From assembly GCA_035315065.1 (NCBI GenBank), contig DATFYM010000145.1:1-42455 (forward strand): DNA of 42,455 bases, read 5' to 3'. Below the pieces are notes generated by a model. The model ran no database searches. It worked only from the letters and a program-made list of their open reading frames with translations, and was not told where the DNA came from. The stretch is from DATFYM01 sp035315065. GTDB lineage: Bacteria; Acidobacteriota; Terriglobia; UBA7540. Positions 33,843-41,627 of the stretch are shown one piece after another (the stretch's first letter is position 1; every line of letters starts with the position of its first letter). The position numbers and the translations under genes are program-made.

Positions 33843-35315
33843 CTACGGCTTGTGAGCTTCTTCCGCCGGAGCCATACCCAGATCGACCAGGACCTTCGGA
33901 TTGGGGTCGTCCATGGCCAGGAGATTGTGGCACGTGCCGCAATCCTGAGGAATCGTCTGGCTGCCGTCGGCGCTGGAGTGCTGCGAGTCGTGGCACCGAA
34001 AGCAGCCGGGGAAATCGGTATGACCGACGTTGTTGGGGTAGGTTCCCCACGTGAGTTTCATGGCTGGAAAGACGTTGCGACCGTAGATTGCGGCCAGCGC
34101 CTTGCCCGCCTGCGTGATTTCGGCGGCGCGCTGAGTCGAAACATCGGGGTAGGTCTGTTCGTAATACTCGGTGAGAGCGGCGGGAATCCTGGTGGTCGCG
34201 TCCGCCCGGTTCGAGTACTCTACCTTTAGTAGCTCGAGGCCCTTTTTCTTGACGAAGGGCAAGGACGTGGAAATGTCGCCGTCAGCCATCGCCTGGTCCA
34301 TGGCGCGGTCGGGCAACTGGTAGATATGCGTGGGCCGGTTATGGCAATCGATGCAGTCCATCACGCGCGCCGTGGCCCGAGCGGACTGGTTCACGCTCTC
34401 GGGCTTGGTCTCAGGGCCGAGGTAGAGCGTGGTACGTTTTGCGCTCGTGTTCTGGTATTCGACCCAGTGGACGGTCTGGCGGCTCTCGTCAGAACCGTAG
34501 CGGATGGTGATGCCAGAGCCCAGGTGAGCGCTGTGGATGCCCGGTCCGGCGCCGCCGCCGCCGATGTGCAGTAGCAGCACCGTCTTGGTAAGGCTGTTCT
34601 TTTCGTCCTCTGCGTACTTGGGAATGACTTTGATCCGGTCACCCGCAAACCTCTGTGGCCAATGGCAAGCCTCGCAAGTCTCGCGCGCCGGACGCAGGTT
34701 GTGCACCGGCACCGGAATCGGCCTCGGATAGGTGTTAAGCATCACCGCGAACACCTGCTGAACTCCGGAAAGCTTGCTGCGCACGAACCACGAGGCGCCC
34801 GGGCCAATATGGCATTGGACGCACTCCACTCGCGCATGAGGCGAGCCCTGGTAGGCGGTAAACTCCGGCTGCATCACCGTGTGGCAGGTCTGCCCGCAGA
34901 ACGTCACCGTGTCCATGTAGCTGATGCCGCTGTAGGTGAACTCGCCGCCCAGCAGGACGTTGACGGCGGTGATGACACCCACAAAAATCAGAAGCTGGCG
35001 CAGTTCCACGTTGCGAAAATCCAGGGGAGGGAAGGCAGCCGGAAAGACTCCCTTACGTCGTTCCGCGCGACGACGCACGATGATTCCAACCGGAATCAGG
35101 ATAAGGCCTGTAAAAAAGACCCCGGGGAGCACCAGGAAAGTCAACATCCCCAGATAGGGGTGAGTAATTGCGCCGCGAATAATGTTGGGCAGCAGATAGA
35201 GCCACAGGACGGTAGCGGTGGTCACCAGGACCACGCCAATGCGGCTGATCCAGTTGCTGGAAAGGTGAACGATGGGAGAAAGCCACTTGAACAGTCTCGT
35301 CTCAGGAAGGTCCAT
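33843..35315 (-). CDS. NapC/NirT-family multihaem cytochrome c, inner-membrane quinol dehydrogenase
   Basis: 490 residues. Three N-terminal TMs (about 24-48, 54-82, 106-126) anchor a periplasmic domain with six haem sites: CGQTCH (140-145, three residues between the Cys), CVQCH (165), CEACH (214), CIDCH (321), CFRCH (438) and CGTCH (459). The first is followed by TVM, as at the quinol-facing haem of NapC/NrfH. Family role: oxidise menaquinol and pass electrons to periplasmic cytochromes. The three-TM, extended form is closer to ImcH-type proteins than to NapC, which has one TM and four haems. Last gene of the cytochrome cluster. No SD stands out; the frame begins at 35315 with TM1 near. Confidence 0.88.
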   Translation of the reverse strand: MDLPETRLFKWLSPIVHLSSNWISRIGVVLVTTATVLWLYLLPNIIRGAITHPYLGMLTFLVLPGVFFTGLILIPVGIIVRRRAERRKGVFPAAFPPLDFRNVELRQLLIFVGVITAVNVLLGGEFTYSGISYMDTVTFCGQTCHTVMQPEFTAYQGSPHARVECVQCHIGPGASWFVRSKLSGVQQVFAVMLNTYPRPIPVPVHNLRPARETCEACHWPQRFAGDRIKVIPKYAEDEKNSLTKTVLLLHIGGGGAGPGIHSAHLGSGITIRYGSDESRQTVHWVEYQNTSAKRTTLYLGPETKPESVNQSARATARVMDCIDCHNRPTHIYQLPDRAMDQAMADGDISTSLPFVKKKGLELLKVEYSNRADATTRIPAALTEYYEQTYPDVSTQRAAEITQAGKALAAIYGRNVFPAMKLTWGTYPNNVGHTDFPGCFRCHDSQHSSADGSQTIPQDCGTCHNLLAMDDPNPKVLVDLGMAPAEEAHKP

Positions 35316-35348
35316 AGGGATTGGTTTCTCAGACGCTGGAAATAATTA

Positions 35349-35483
35349 AACACAGAGGCACGGAGACACAGAGAAGAGCATGAGGATCACATGAAAATGT
35401 CGTTTGTTTTTCGGCGTTTCCCATTTTTCTCTGTGCCTCTGTGTCTCTGTGCTGGAAGCTCCTTCGCAATTGTTTCACAGCTT
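35349..35483. repeat. Palindromic repeat, CAGAGGCACGGAGACACAGAG family, copy 2
   Basis: Homologous over its whole length to copy 1 (25497-25629), including the central ATCACATGA...GTCGTTTGTTT, the CCCATTTTTCTCTGTG right arm and the tail CGCAATT...TCACAGCTT. It fills most of the gap between the 19-haem cytochrome gene and the NapC-type gene. GAGAACTGAAAACTGAGAACT words (35490-35511) follow up to the stop codon. It could attenuate or stabilise the polycistronic mRNA. Confidence 0.85.
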
Positions 35484-35513
35484 AAGAGAGCTGAGAACTG
35501 AAAACTGAGAACT

Positions 35514-38315
35514 TCACCTGTAGGCGAACACCGCGGCGTAGATGATCAAGACGATCAACGACAGGCCGATCCCTAGCGCGGTGAAGCCGAACCGGCGCCA
35601 GAATTTCTGCACAATCGCCTGCGGCGCGGGCATCAGTTGGCTCTCCAGCTTGCCCTCTTCGAGAAGTTGTTGATACTCGCGCGGCCGGTCGCGCTTGAAC
35701 TTCTCCAGCGGTTCGCCGCTGGTAAAGACCACGGTATCGATCGGAAAGCGCTCCGGCCGGAAATGCGTATTGAAGAAGTGCACGGTGAAGATGAAGCCCA
35801 CCGCCAGCAGGGCTTCGTCGCTGTGGATGATGGTGGCGACGTTGATCATCGACCCCGGCAGAACTCGCGTAAAGAATTCCGGAAACCAGAGCAGCAATCC
35901 GGTGCTGCCGATCACCACAACGCCCCAGAAGACCGCGAAGTAATCGAACTTCTCCCAGTACGTCCAGCGGCCGTATTGGGGCCTTGGCCCCTTGCCGACG
36001 AACCACTTGAGGGAGCCGACGAATTCCCGCCAGTCTTGCCGGTTGAACACCATGCTTTCCGGACCGAAGATGAACCGCCGCCAGCTCTTGCCGCTCGCCT
36101 TCCGCTTGCGCGTCAGATCCCAGACGTGCAAGCCGAAGTAGCAAAAGGTGAGCAGCGCGCAGACTCGATGGATGAAACCTGCGGCTTCGAACCCGCCCAG
36201 CAGGTGTGACAGCGCTTGCGCCCAGGCCGTGTAGGAGAACTTCAGCGTCATGCCGGTCAAGGCCAGGCCCAGGAAACTGAACACCACCATCAAATGGAGA
36301 TTGCGCTCCAACGGCGCGAAGCGGCGCACGTAGACGTCCTCGCGGTCCCCGGAGTTGGCGTCCAGCTCTTTCCGGAACTGCAGCGAACGCGGGAACCAGG
36401 CCGCGGTGTGCAGCCCGGCAACCACCAGCGTCACGCTCAGCAGCGTCGTCATTCCCCAGAACGTGTAGAAGAGGAAGGGATACTTCGCAGGGTCGTGGTG
36501 GGTGGCGTGCGTCAAGTATCCGGCGAAGCGGCGCTGGGTGCCCGGATGGCACTGTCCGCAGGTTTTCACGACGTTGGCGCGACTCAGGTGCGAGGCCGGG
36601 TTGCTCACCGGGAGGATGTCGTGCGAGCCGTGACAGTCGTAGCACTTCGCCGTCTTCAAGTAGCCCAGCTTAGAGACTTTGCCATGATAGGTCTCGAAAT
36701 AGCTCTGGGCGATGGCCTCGTGGCAGCGCCCGCACTGGTCCATGATGTGCAGCCGGAAGTCGGATAGATCCGTCCGCTTGATGCTGTGGGCGGAGTGGCA
36801 TTCGTTGCACACTGGCAGTGGCTTGGTGGTCTTGGTCACCATTGGCGAATGGACACTGGCCGTGAAAGCGTCATAGATCCCCTGATGGCACCGGCCGCAC
36901 GTGGCGGCCACATTCCGGGGATTCACGCTGGAGCGTGGATCGCGGCTGGGCAACTCGTGGTGCGGCGTGTGGCAGTCGGCACAGTTCGCAGTTACCGTAA
37001 GGCCGCTCTGGAGCAGACCTTTGCCGTGGATGCTTTCCTCGTAGTGCTCGACGATGTTGGTCTGCGTCCCTTGGTAGCGCACTTCCGCCCGCTGCCCCGT
37101 CTGGTGGCACTTCGCGCAAAGCTGCGGGACGTTGCGCGAGAAGGTCGGCGAATGCGTTTCGTTCTTGCCCAGGATACCGTGCTTGCCGTGGCAGTCGGCA
37201 CAGGCGGGCGCGTCGGGGCTGCCCTGCGCCACCAACTGTCCGTGGACGCTCTCCTGGAATTGCTCGACGGCGGCGGCGTGGCACGCCGAGCACTCCGCCT
37301 TGGCCTTCATGGTGGCGCAGGGGCGGAGTTGCGAAGGGTCGCCGCCGGTGTGGCATTGCACGCACGCCACACGCGCGTGGCGCGAGCCGGCCAGTTCCTG
37401 CTCGTTAACGAACAGCGAACGCGTCCGCCCCCCACCCGTGGCCACCACGTCCCGCCGCCCGTGACAGCGCTGGCAATCCTGGTCCGCCATGCCCTGCGCA
37501 TAGAACACGCGCCGGATCTTGTGTGGCTCGTGGCAGTCCACGCAGGCGGGGATCAGGTGCGGCTGCTTCTCCCACAGCTCCCCCCGGATCACTTTCTGAT
37601 GGACCATCTCGATGCGGGCGTGGCACTTGGTGCAGGTCTTGGCGATCTGCTGCTTGGAAATCGACGAGCGCGGGTCGGTGTGCGGCAGGACGAAGTGCGC
37701 CGTGTGACAACTCGTGCAGACCGCCGTCACCACCAGCCCGCGGCGGAACAGCCCTTCGCCGTGGATGCTTTCGGTGTAATTCTCCAGAATCTTGTCCTGC
37801 GGGATATCGTGCGTCATTTGGACGGGCGAGCCTTCATGGTGGCAGCCGCCGCATAAACGCGGGATTTCCGTGATCGCGGTGGGGGAGCCCGGATCGGAAG
37901 GGCGCAGGATGTTGTGCGTCCCGTGGCAATCCGTGCAGCGCGGCGCCAGCCGGTCGCCTCGCTTCGCCGCCTGGCCGTGCAGGCTGGCCGCGTACTGCTG
38001 GCTCTCGTCGGCGTGGCACGTGCCGCAATCAACAGGCTGGAGTTTCTCGGGATGGGGAAATTGCTTCCCGGCCAGATCACTGTGGCACGCCGTGCATTCG
38101 AGAACGGCGTGAGACGAAGCGCGCAACGCCGCCTCATTGAATGCGGGGGGCACGCCTGGTTGCCGCTTGCCGATTCGGCGACCGGTTTCGTGGCAGTCCA
38201 GACACGGTTCGCTACCGGGGAGATGTTTGGGCTGCTGAGCGCCCAGCCTCACCGCCACGAGGATGGAAGCGGCGGCGACAGCGACCATAAGGCGGCACCG
38301 GCCCGAAAGATTCAT
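35514..38315 (-). CDS. 19-haem cytochrome c fused to cytochrome b membrane domain
   Basis: 933 residues from the ATG at 38315, which opens a signal peptide (CRLMVAVAAASILVAVRLGA); the longer upstream frame runs into the 38351-38487 palindrome. Residues 30-660 contain 19 CxxCH motifs, from CLDCH to CGQCH, in a repeating pattern with CHG(T/K)H, SIHGEGL/SIHGKGL and DPRSS blocks, suggesting internal duplication. The C-terminal third has about six TMs with paired His residues (RNLHLMVV, GFIHRVCALL, FGLHVWDL, TIIHSDEALL, TVHFFNTHF), a cytochrome b (FdnI/HydC-type) domain likely holding two b haems. The layout predicts a membrane quinone oxidoreductase with a long periplasmic haem wire. Acceptor unknown. 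Confidence 0.88.
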   Translation of the reverse strand: MNLSGRCRLMVAVAAASILVAVRLGAQQPKHLPGSEPCLDCHETGRRIGKRQPGVPPAFNEAALRASSHAVLECTACHSDLAGKQFPHPEKLQPVDCGTCHADESQQYAASLHGQAAKRGDRLAPRCTDCHGTHNILRPSDPGSPTAITEIPRLCGGCHHEGSPVQMTHDIPQDKILENYTESIHGEGLFRRGLVVTAVCTSCHTAHFVLPHTDPRSSISKQQIAKTCTKCHARIEMVHQKVIRGELWEKQPHLIPACVDCHEPHKIRRVFYAQGMADQDCQRCHGRRDVVATGGGRTRSLFVNEQELAGSRHARVACVQCHTGGDPSQLRPCATMKAKAECSACHAAAVEQFQESVHGQLVAQGSPDAPACADCHGKHGILGKNETHSPTFSRNVPQLCAKCHQTGQRAEVRYQGTQTNIVEHYEESIHGKGLLQSGLTVTANCADCHTPHHELPSRDPRSSVNPRNVAATCGRCHQGIYDAFTASVHSPMVTKTTKPLPVCNECHSAHSIKRTDLSDFRLHIMDQCGRCHEAIAQSYFETYHGKVSKLGYLKTAKCYDCHGSHDILPVSNPASHLSRANVVKTCGQCHPGTQRRFAGYLTHATHHDPAKYPFLFYTFWGMTTLLSVTLVVAGLHTAAWFPRSLQFRKELDANSGDREDVYVRRFAPLERNLHLMVVFSFLGLALTGMTLKFSYTAWAQALSHLLGGFEAAGFIHRVCALLTFCYFGLHVWDLTRKRKASGKSWRRFIFGPESMVFNRQDWREFVGSLKWFVGKGPRPQYGRWTYWEKFDYFAVFWGVVVIGSTGLLLWFPEFFTRVLPGSMINVATIIHSDEALLAVGFIFTVHFFNTHFRPERFPIDTVVFTSGEPLEKFKRDRPREYQQLLEEGKLESQLMPAPQAIVQKFWRRFGFTALGIGLSLIVLIIYAAVFAYR

Positions 38316-38350
38316 ACTATTTGTCCGAGCCGCCAGAGGGTGTGAAAAAT

Positions 38351-38487
38351 TATACATAGCGACAGAAGTCGGTTCGGATGTAGGGGTGCGGCTTGCCGTA
38401 CCCTCTTGGCTTGGTCGCGTAGGATGCAAGAAAAGGGTACGGCAAGCCGTACCCCTACATCCGAACCGACCTTTGTCGCTGTGTATA
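38351..38487. repeat. MITE-like 54-bp inverted repeat
   Basis: Arms 38351-38404 (starting TATACATAGCGACAGAAGTC) and 38434-38487 are complementary at 50 of 54 positions, with a 29-nt loop. Unlike the word-type palindromes the arms are unique sequence, so it looks like a miniature inverted-repeat element or its remnant. It lies just upstream of the 19-haem cytochrome start codon, between the two c-b fusion genes. No flanking target duplication could be defined. Confidence 0.85.
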
Positions 38488-38591
38488 AACACTGAGGCAT
38501 AGAGACACGGAGAAGAGAACGAGGATCACATGAAGATGTTGTTTGCTTCCCCATATTTCCCATTTTTCTCCGTGGCTCCGTGTTTCTAGAG
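38488..38591. repeat. Palindromic repeat, CAGAGGCACGGAGACACAGAG family, copy 3
   Basis: Shorter, more diverged copy of the elements at 25497-25629 and 35349-35483: GAGGCATAGAGACACGGAG, ATCACATGAAGATGTTGTTT, then CCCATTTTTCTCCGTGGC. It directly abuts the MITE-like palindrome on its left. Confidence 0.8.
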
Positions 38592-38617
38592 GCCCATCCG
38601 AACACCAGCCAGAGGCG

Positions 38618-38752
38618 TGACGAATTGCCGATTGCAGATTGACGATTGACGATTGAAAGAGAGTCTCATTGACGATTGTCGATGACCTATTGATAGCGCC
38701 GCGCCGCTTGCCGACTCTTCTCTTCCAATCGTCAATCTGCAATCGGCAATTC
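38618..38752. repeat. Palindromic repeat, GACGATT family, copy 3
   Basis: The left arm (38618-38662) has GACGAATTGCCGATTGCAG and GATTGACGATTGACGATTG words. The right arm (38717-38752) is CTTCCAATCGTCAATCTGC plus AATCGGCAATTCTTCG. Same family as 23577-23792 and 28651-28776. Together with the two preceding elements it fills the 478-bp gap (38316-38793) between the two c-b fusion genes. Confidence 0.82.
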
Positions 38753-38793
38753 TTCGCGCCCCAGGGTTCCCGGGCTAGCCATCTCCCTCGCCG

Positions 38794-40470
38794 TTACTTC
38801 ACAGCTTCTTCCTCGGTGGCCGACTCTGGCGATTCCTGCGGGTCCAACTCCAGTCTCTTGTGCTTTACGCTCCGGCCCGTAAGCCACGCGGTCTCCATCG
38901 GGTAGACATCGGGATCGAAGATCACCGAATAGAGATGCCAGATGACGATGGCCAAGCCAGCCAGCACCGCTTCGTAGTAGTGCACGGTGGTGGCGAGGTC
39001 CAAAGCGGCCTTGGGCAGCCACTTCAGGTTGAACCGGTTGGCCCAGAGCATCAGGCCGCTGAGGATCATCACCACCGCGCCCCAGGCCACCGCCCAGTAC
39101 TCCGCCTTTTCGATGTAGCTATGGTTGGAGAGGTGCGGACGATTCCGCCGCAGCCCCACATTATACGCAAAGTTCAGCAGCGCTTCGGTGGCGTCGCTCG
39201 CGCGCGGCCACAGCTCCTCCCAGTGGCGCCGGAGCCGGCCGCTGACCATCAAGGAGACGATGTGCATCCCTGCCACCACCATGAACACCACGGCAGCAGT
39301 GCGATGCACGATCCCCCGGATGGGCCACGTTGTCTCCCAAACCAGAAGCGGTCGCGCCCACCAGCCGTCGGGATACTTGAGCGCGAACCCCGTCCAGACC
39401 AGAACGGTGAAGGAAATCAGCAACAGCATGTGCTGGATGCGCTCAAACGCGAACATTCGCAGCTCGCCGGTTTCACCATCGGCGAGACGCAAGGCCCGGA
39501 ACTGACCGCCCGGCATAAAGCGGAGTTGAGCAACCTTACGCACCCAGTCGCCCAGGTTGTGGACGAACATCAAACCGATCACGAGGGGGATGAGCAGCAG
39601 ATAGAAGCTACGCGCCCAGCGCACCACCTTGGGTTCAGTGGAGGTCACCTCATGCACCGGGCCGATGGCGAAGCGCGTCCCCGCTCCCACGTGGCACTGG
39701 CCGCAGGTGTTCGCCAGGTTCTTCGGATTGATCATCGACCTGGGATCGGAGGAAGCGAGGATGAGGTGGATGCCGTGGCAAGTGGCGCAGTTGGCTACCG
39801 TCTCGTTCCCTGCCCTCAGCGCCATGCCGTGGAAGGAAGCGTCGAAACTCAGGATCCGGTCCGGGGGCAGCCCGTAGCGGGCAGACAATCGCACGTTGCC
39901 GTGGCACTGTCCGCAGGTGTCGCGAATGTGCTCTGAGTTTACGGTGGAGGTGGGACTCGATGGGGGCAGCACCATGTGTGCGGTGTGGCAGCTCGTGCAG
40001 ACGGGCGCCTCCGCCACGCCTCGCTGAACCGCCTGGCCGTGCACGCTTTGGCTGAACTGCTCGGCGATGGGGGCGTGGCACATGCCGCACAGGTCGGGTA
40101 TTGACTTGCGGAAGGTCCACGATTCGGTTTTGGAAATCTCGTGAGTGCTGCCGTGGCAAAGCGCGCAGTCAGGCGCCGAGTTGTTACCGCTCCGGGCCGC
40201 CTGACCGTGAGCGCCCAGCGCGTAGTCCTGCGCTTCCTTGGAATGACACGAACCGCAAACGGGCTTGGGAATTCCAGCCGGATGTGGGTACTCTTCGTGC
40301 TGCGGATGGCACGTGGCGCACGCAACCGACGCGTGCGCCGAGTCCTTGAGTTTTTTCCCCTGGTCGTGGCATGAAGTGCAGACAGGATCCGAAGGGCTTT
40401 GCGCCCGGCCGGGCCACGCTGCCACGAGCAAGGCCATCGACAGTGCGATGCCAATGCGCCGGGCGCTCAT
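38794..40470 (-). CDS. 9-haem cytochrome c fused to cytochrome b membrane domain (CbcL-like)
   Basis: 558 residues. Signal peptide 1-23 (GIALSMALLVAAWPGRAQ). Residues 30-275 carry nine CxxCH motifs (CTSCH, CATCH, CGSCH, CALCH, CGMCH, CTSCH, CGQCH, CATCH, CGQCH). The C-terminal half has about five TMs with His ligands (LMFVHNL, ERIQHMLLL, GIVHRTAAVV, AGMHIVSL, TVHYYEAVL, VIWHLYS), a di-haem cytochrome b domain of the FdnI/HydC type. Nine c haems plus this domain is the architecture of Geobacter CbcL, a menaquinol oxidoreductase used for low-potential extracellular electron acceptors; the parallel is by layout, and I could not compare sequences. GAGAGAATCA precedes the ATG. Paralogue of the 19-haem gene downstream. 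Confidence 0.88.
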   Translation of the reverse strand: MSARRIGIALSMALLVAAWPGRAQSPSDPVCTSCHDQGKKLKDSAHASVACATCHPQHEEYPHPAGIPKPVCGSCHSKEAQDYALGAHGQAARSGNNSAPDCALCHGSTHEISKTESWTFRKSIPDLCGMCHAPIAEQFSQSVHGQAVQRGVAEAPVCTSCHTAHMVLPPSSPTSTVNSEHIRDTCGQCHGNVRLSARYGLPPDRILSFDASFHGMALRAGNETVANCATCHGIHLILASSDPRSMINPKNLANTCGQCHVGAGTRFAIGPVHEVTSTEPKVVRWARSFYLLLIPLVIGLMFVHNLGDWVRKVAQLRFMPGGQFRALRLADGETGELRMFAFERIQHMLLLISFTVLVWTGFALKYPDGWWARPLLVWETTWPIRGIVHRTAAVVFMVVAGMHIVSLMVSGRLRRHWEELWPRASDATEALLNFAYNVGLRRNRPHLSNHSYIEKAEYWAVAWGAVVMILSGLMLWANRFNLKWLPKAALDLATTVHYYEAVLAGLAIVIWHLYSVIFDPDVYPMETAWLTGRSVKHKRLELDPQESPESATEEEAVK

Positions 40471-40508
40471 TGATTCTCTCTAATGACCTGCCTTCAATCT
40501 CAAACCCC

Positions 40509-40790
40509 TTACCCTGTGACCTGCGAACTCTGCAGCCACGAATGGTAGAGGTAAAGGCCCGCAATCACCAAGCCATACAGAACGACGACGATGGTGAGCA
40601 GCTTGCCCCAGAACTCGACCCGGTTCAGCTTGCCAAACACTACCTGTTGCTGGGCGACTTGCTGGGCTTCCACGGCGCTCACGTGCAGGCTTTCGTCCTC
40701 GTGACCGGCGAGCGTAAACCGATACAGGGCCAAGCACAGTACCACCACCGCAAGGATGGCCCAGGTCCAGATGTAAACAGTCAGATTCAT
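40509..40790 (-). CDS. Small two-TM membrane protein of the cytochrome cluster
   Basis: 93 residues with two TM segments (about 6-27, IWTWAILAVVVLCLALYRF; about 62-84, LLTIVVVLYGLVIAGLYLY) joined by a hydrophilic loop with a short Gln/Val stretch (EAQQVAQQQVVFGK). GGGAGAGGACACC before the ATG is a strong SD. It is the first gene of the cluster, 38 bp before the 9-haem cytochrome, so co-translation is likely. I recognise no named family; an accessory or assembly subunit of the cytochrome b complex is inferred from position. Confidence 0.78.
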   Translation of the reverse strand: MNLTVYIWTWAILAVVVLCLALYRFTLAGHEDESLHVSAVEAQQVAQQQVVFGKLNRVEFWGKLLTIVVVLYGLVIAGLYLYHSWLQSSQVTG

Positions 40791-40836
40791 GGTGTCCTCT
40801 CCCGGGCGGCAACGGATAATCGTTCGAGCGTCCCAT

Positions 40837-40878
40837 GCTCTTCGGCCTACCGTTACCGCCCATCATCGGCCGAAGAGC
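40837..40878. promoter_or_regulatory. 11-bp perfect inverted repeat upstream of the cytochrome cluster
   Basis: GCTCTTCGGCC (40837-40847) and GGCCGAAGAGC (40868-40878) are exact complements separated by 20 nt. It lies 47-88 bp upstream of the first cytochrome-cluster gene and would be in the mRNA leader or promoter. It may be a leader hairpin or an operator; no T-run follows on the minus strand. Confidence 0.6.
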
Positions 40879-40896
40879 CCAGTAACTCACACGCCT

Positions 40897-40928
40897 ATCG
40901 CTACCCGTCATTGCTGAGCGGTAGCGAT
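40897..40928. promoter_or_regulatory. 9-bp inverted repeat upstream of the cytochrome cluster
   Basis: ATCGCTACC (40897-40905) and GGTAGCGAT (40920-40928) are exact complements with a 14-nt spacer, 107-138 bp upstream of the first gene. With the neighbouring 11-bp repeat it forms a two-hairpin arrangement. Function unknown. Confidence 0.55.
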
Positions 40929-41050
40929 GCACGCCCAAAGCCATTCTTTCCCTGTTCCGGCTCTCTAACCGCGTCGGAACTTCACTCTAAAGACGATGTC
41001 ATGATCCCAGTTAGGGGGTATACCTGGCAGTGACTACACTCACGGAGTGA

Positions 41051-41066
41051 TGTGATCTTCGTCACA
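41051..41066. promoter_or_regulatory. CRP/FNR-family-type binding palindrome
   Basis: TGTGATCTTCGTCACA matches TGTGA-N6-TCACA exactly. It lies about 260 bp upstream of the first gene of the multihaem cluster, with a second small palindrome (CACTC-ACG-GAGTG, 41038-41050) beside it. In other bacteria this is the CRP consensus; the regulator here is unknown. The spacing allows control of the leftward cytochrome operon. No obvious promoter was identified between them. Confidence 0.55.
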
Positions 41067-41627
41067 AGTCGTACCAGCAGGATGATCCGTTGCGGCTTCG
41101 CGCGGTAAACGGACGACGCAGTGCCCGGATCAACTTCTTCATTCTAAGTCGGTTGGGGTATCGGAACATTGAGAAACTCTGCAACACTCTTCACGTTTTG
41201 CGCACATTCGAGTTGTGGGCATGGAGTTCCACCTCGGCGGGAACGGGAAACAGAAGAAACACGATGTTCACATGCCAGACAGCAACTGCCTGAATCACCT
41301 TCTCAATTTCTTCGCTTCTCTTCGTTACATCCGTAGGCTGCACCTCCGGCTACTCACGGTATCCCGCTTCGCGGGACTGCTGGTGTTACTGGGCTTGGCG
41401 TATCCGTTACACAAGGAAGAACGCGGGAAACCAAGCAAATCGCGAACCCCGACTTCTAGCTCGCAGGGTGCTGAAAAACCTTGTTTCGAACGGTTTTCGT
41501 AGCGGCGCCCTTTAGGGCGGCACTGTGAATTCAATAAGATGCCCGGCTAAAGCCGGCCTCTACGAAGGCCCAAGGGGCTACTTCAGCGCCCTGCTAGGTC
41601 GCGGACTCTTGGCCGATCGTCAATGGC
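41067..41627. other. Gene-poor stretch with short palindromes
   Basis: About 560 bp upstream of the cytochrome cluster. The only plus-strand frame near 95 codons (41215-41502) has no SD, no recognisable motif and an abrupt hydrophobic stretch, so it is not called. From 41490 there are short mirrored words (GCGGCGCCCTTTAGGGCGGC; CCGGCTAAAGCCGGCC), typical of intergenic stem-loops. Confidence 0.5.

Noticed and set aside
36786..37856. 356-codon plus-strand frame opposite the 19-haem cytochrome
   Set aside because: Antisense of CxxCH-rich coding; no independent features.
41215..41502. 95-codon plus-strand ORF in the gap right of the cytochrome cluster
   Set aside because: No SD, no recognisable family, ends in repeat-like sequence.
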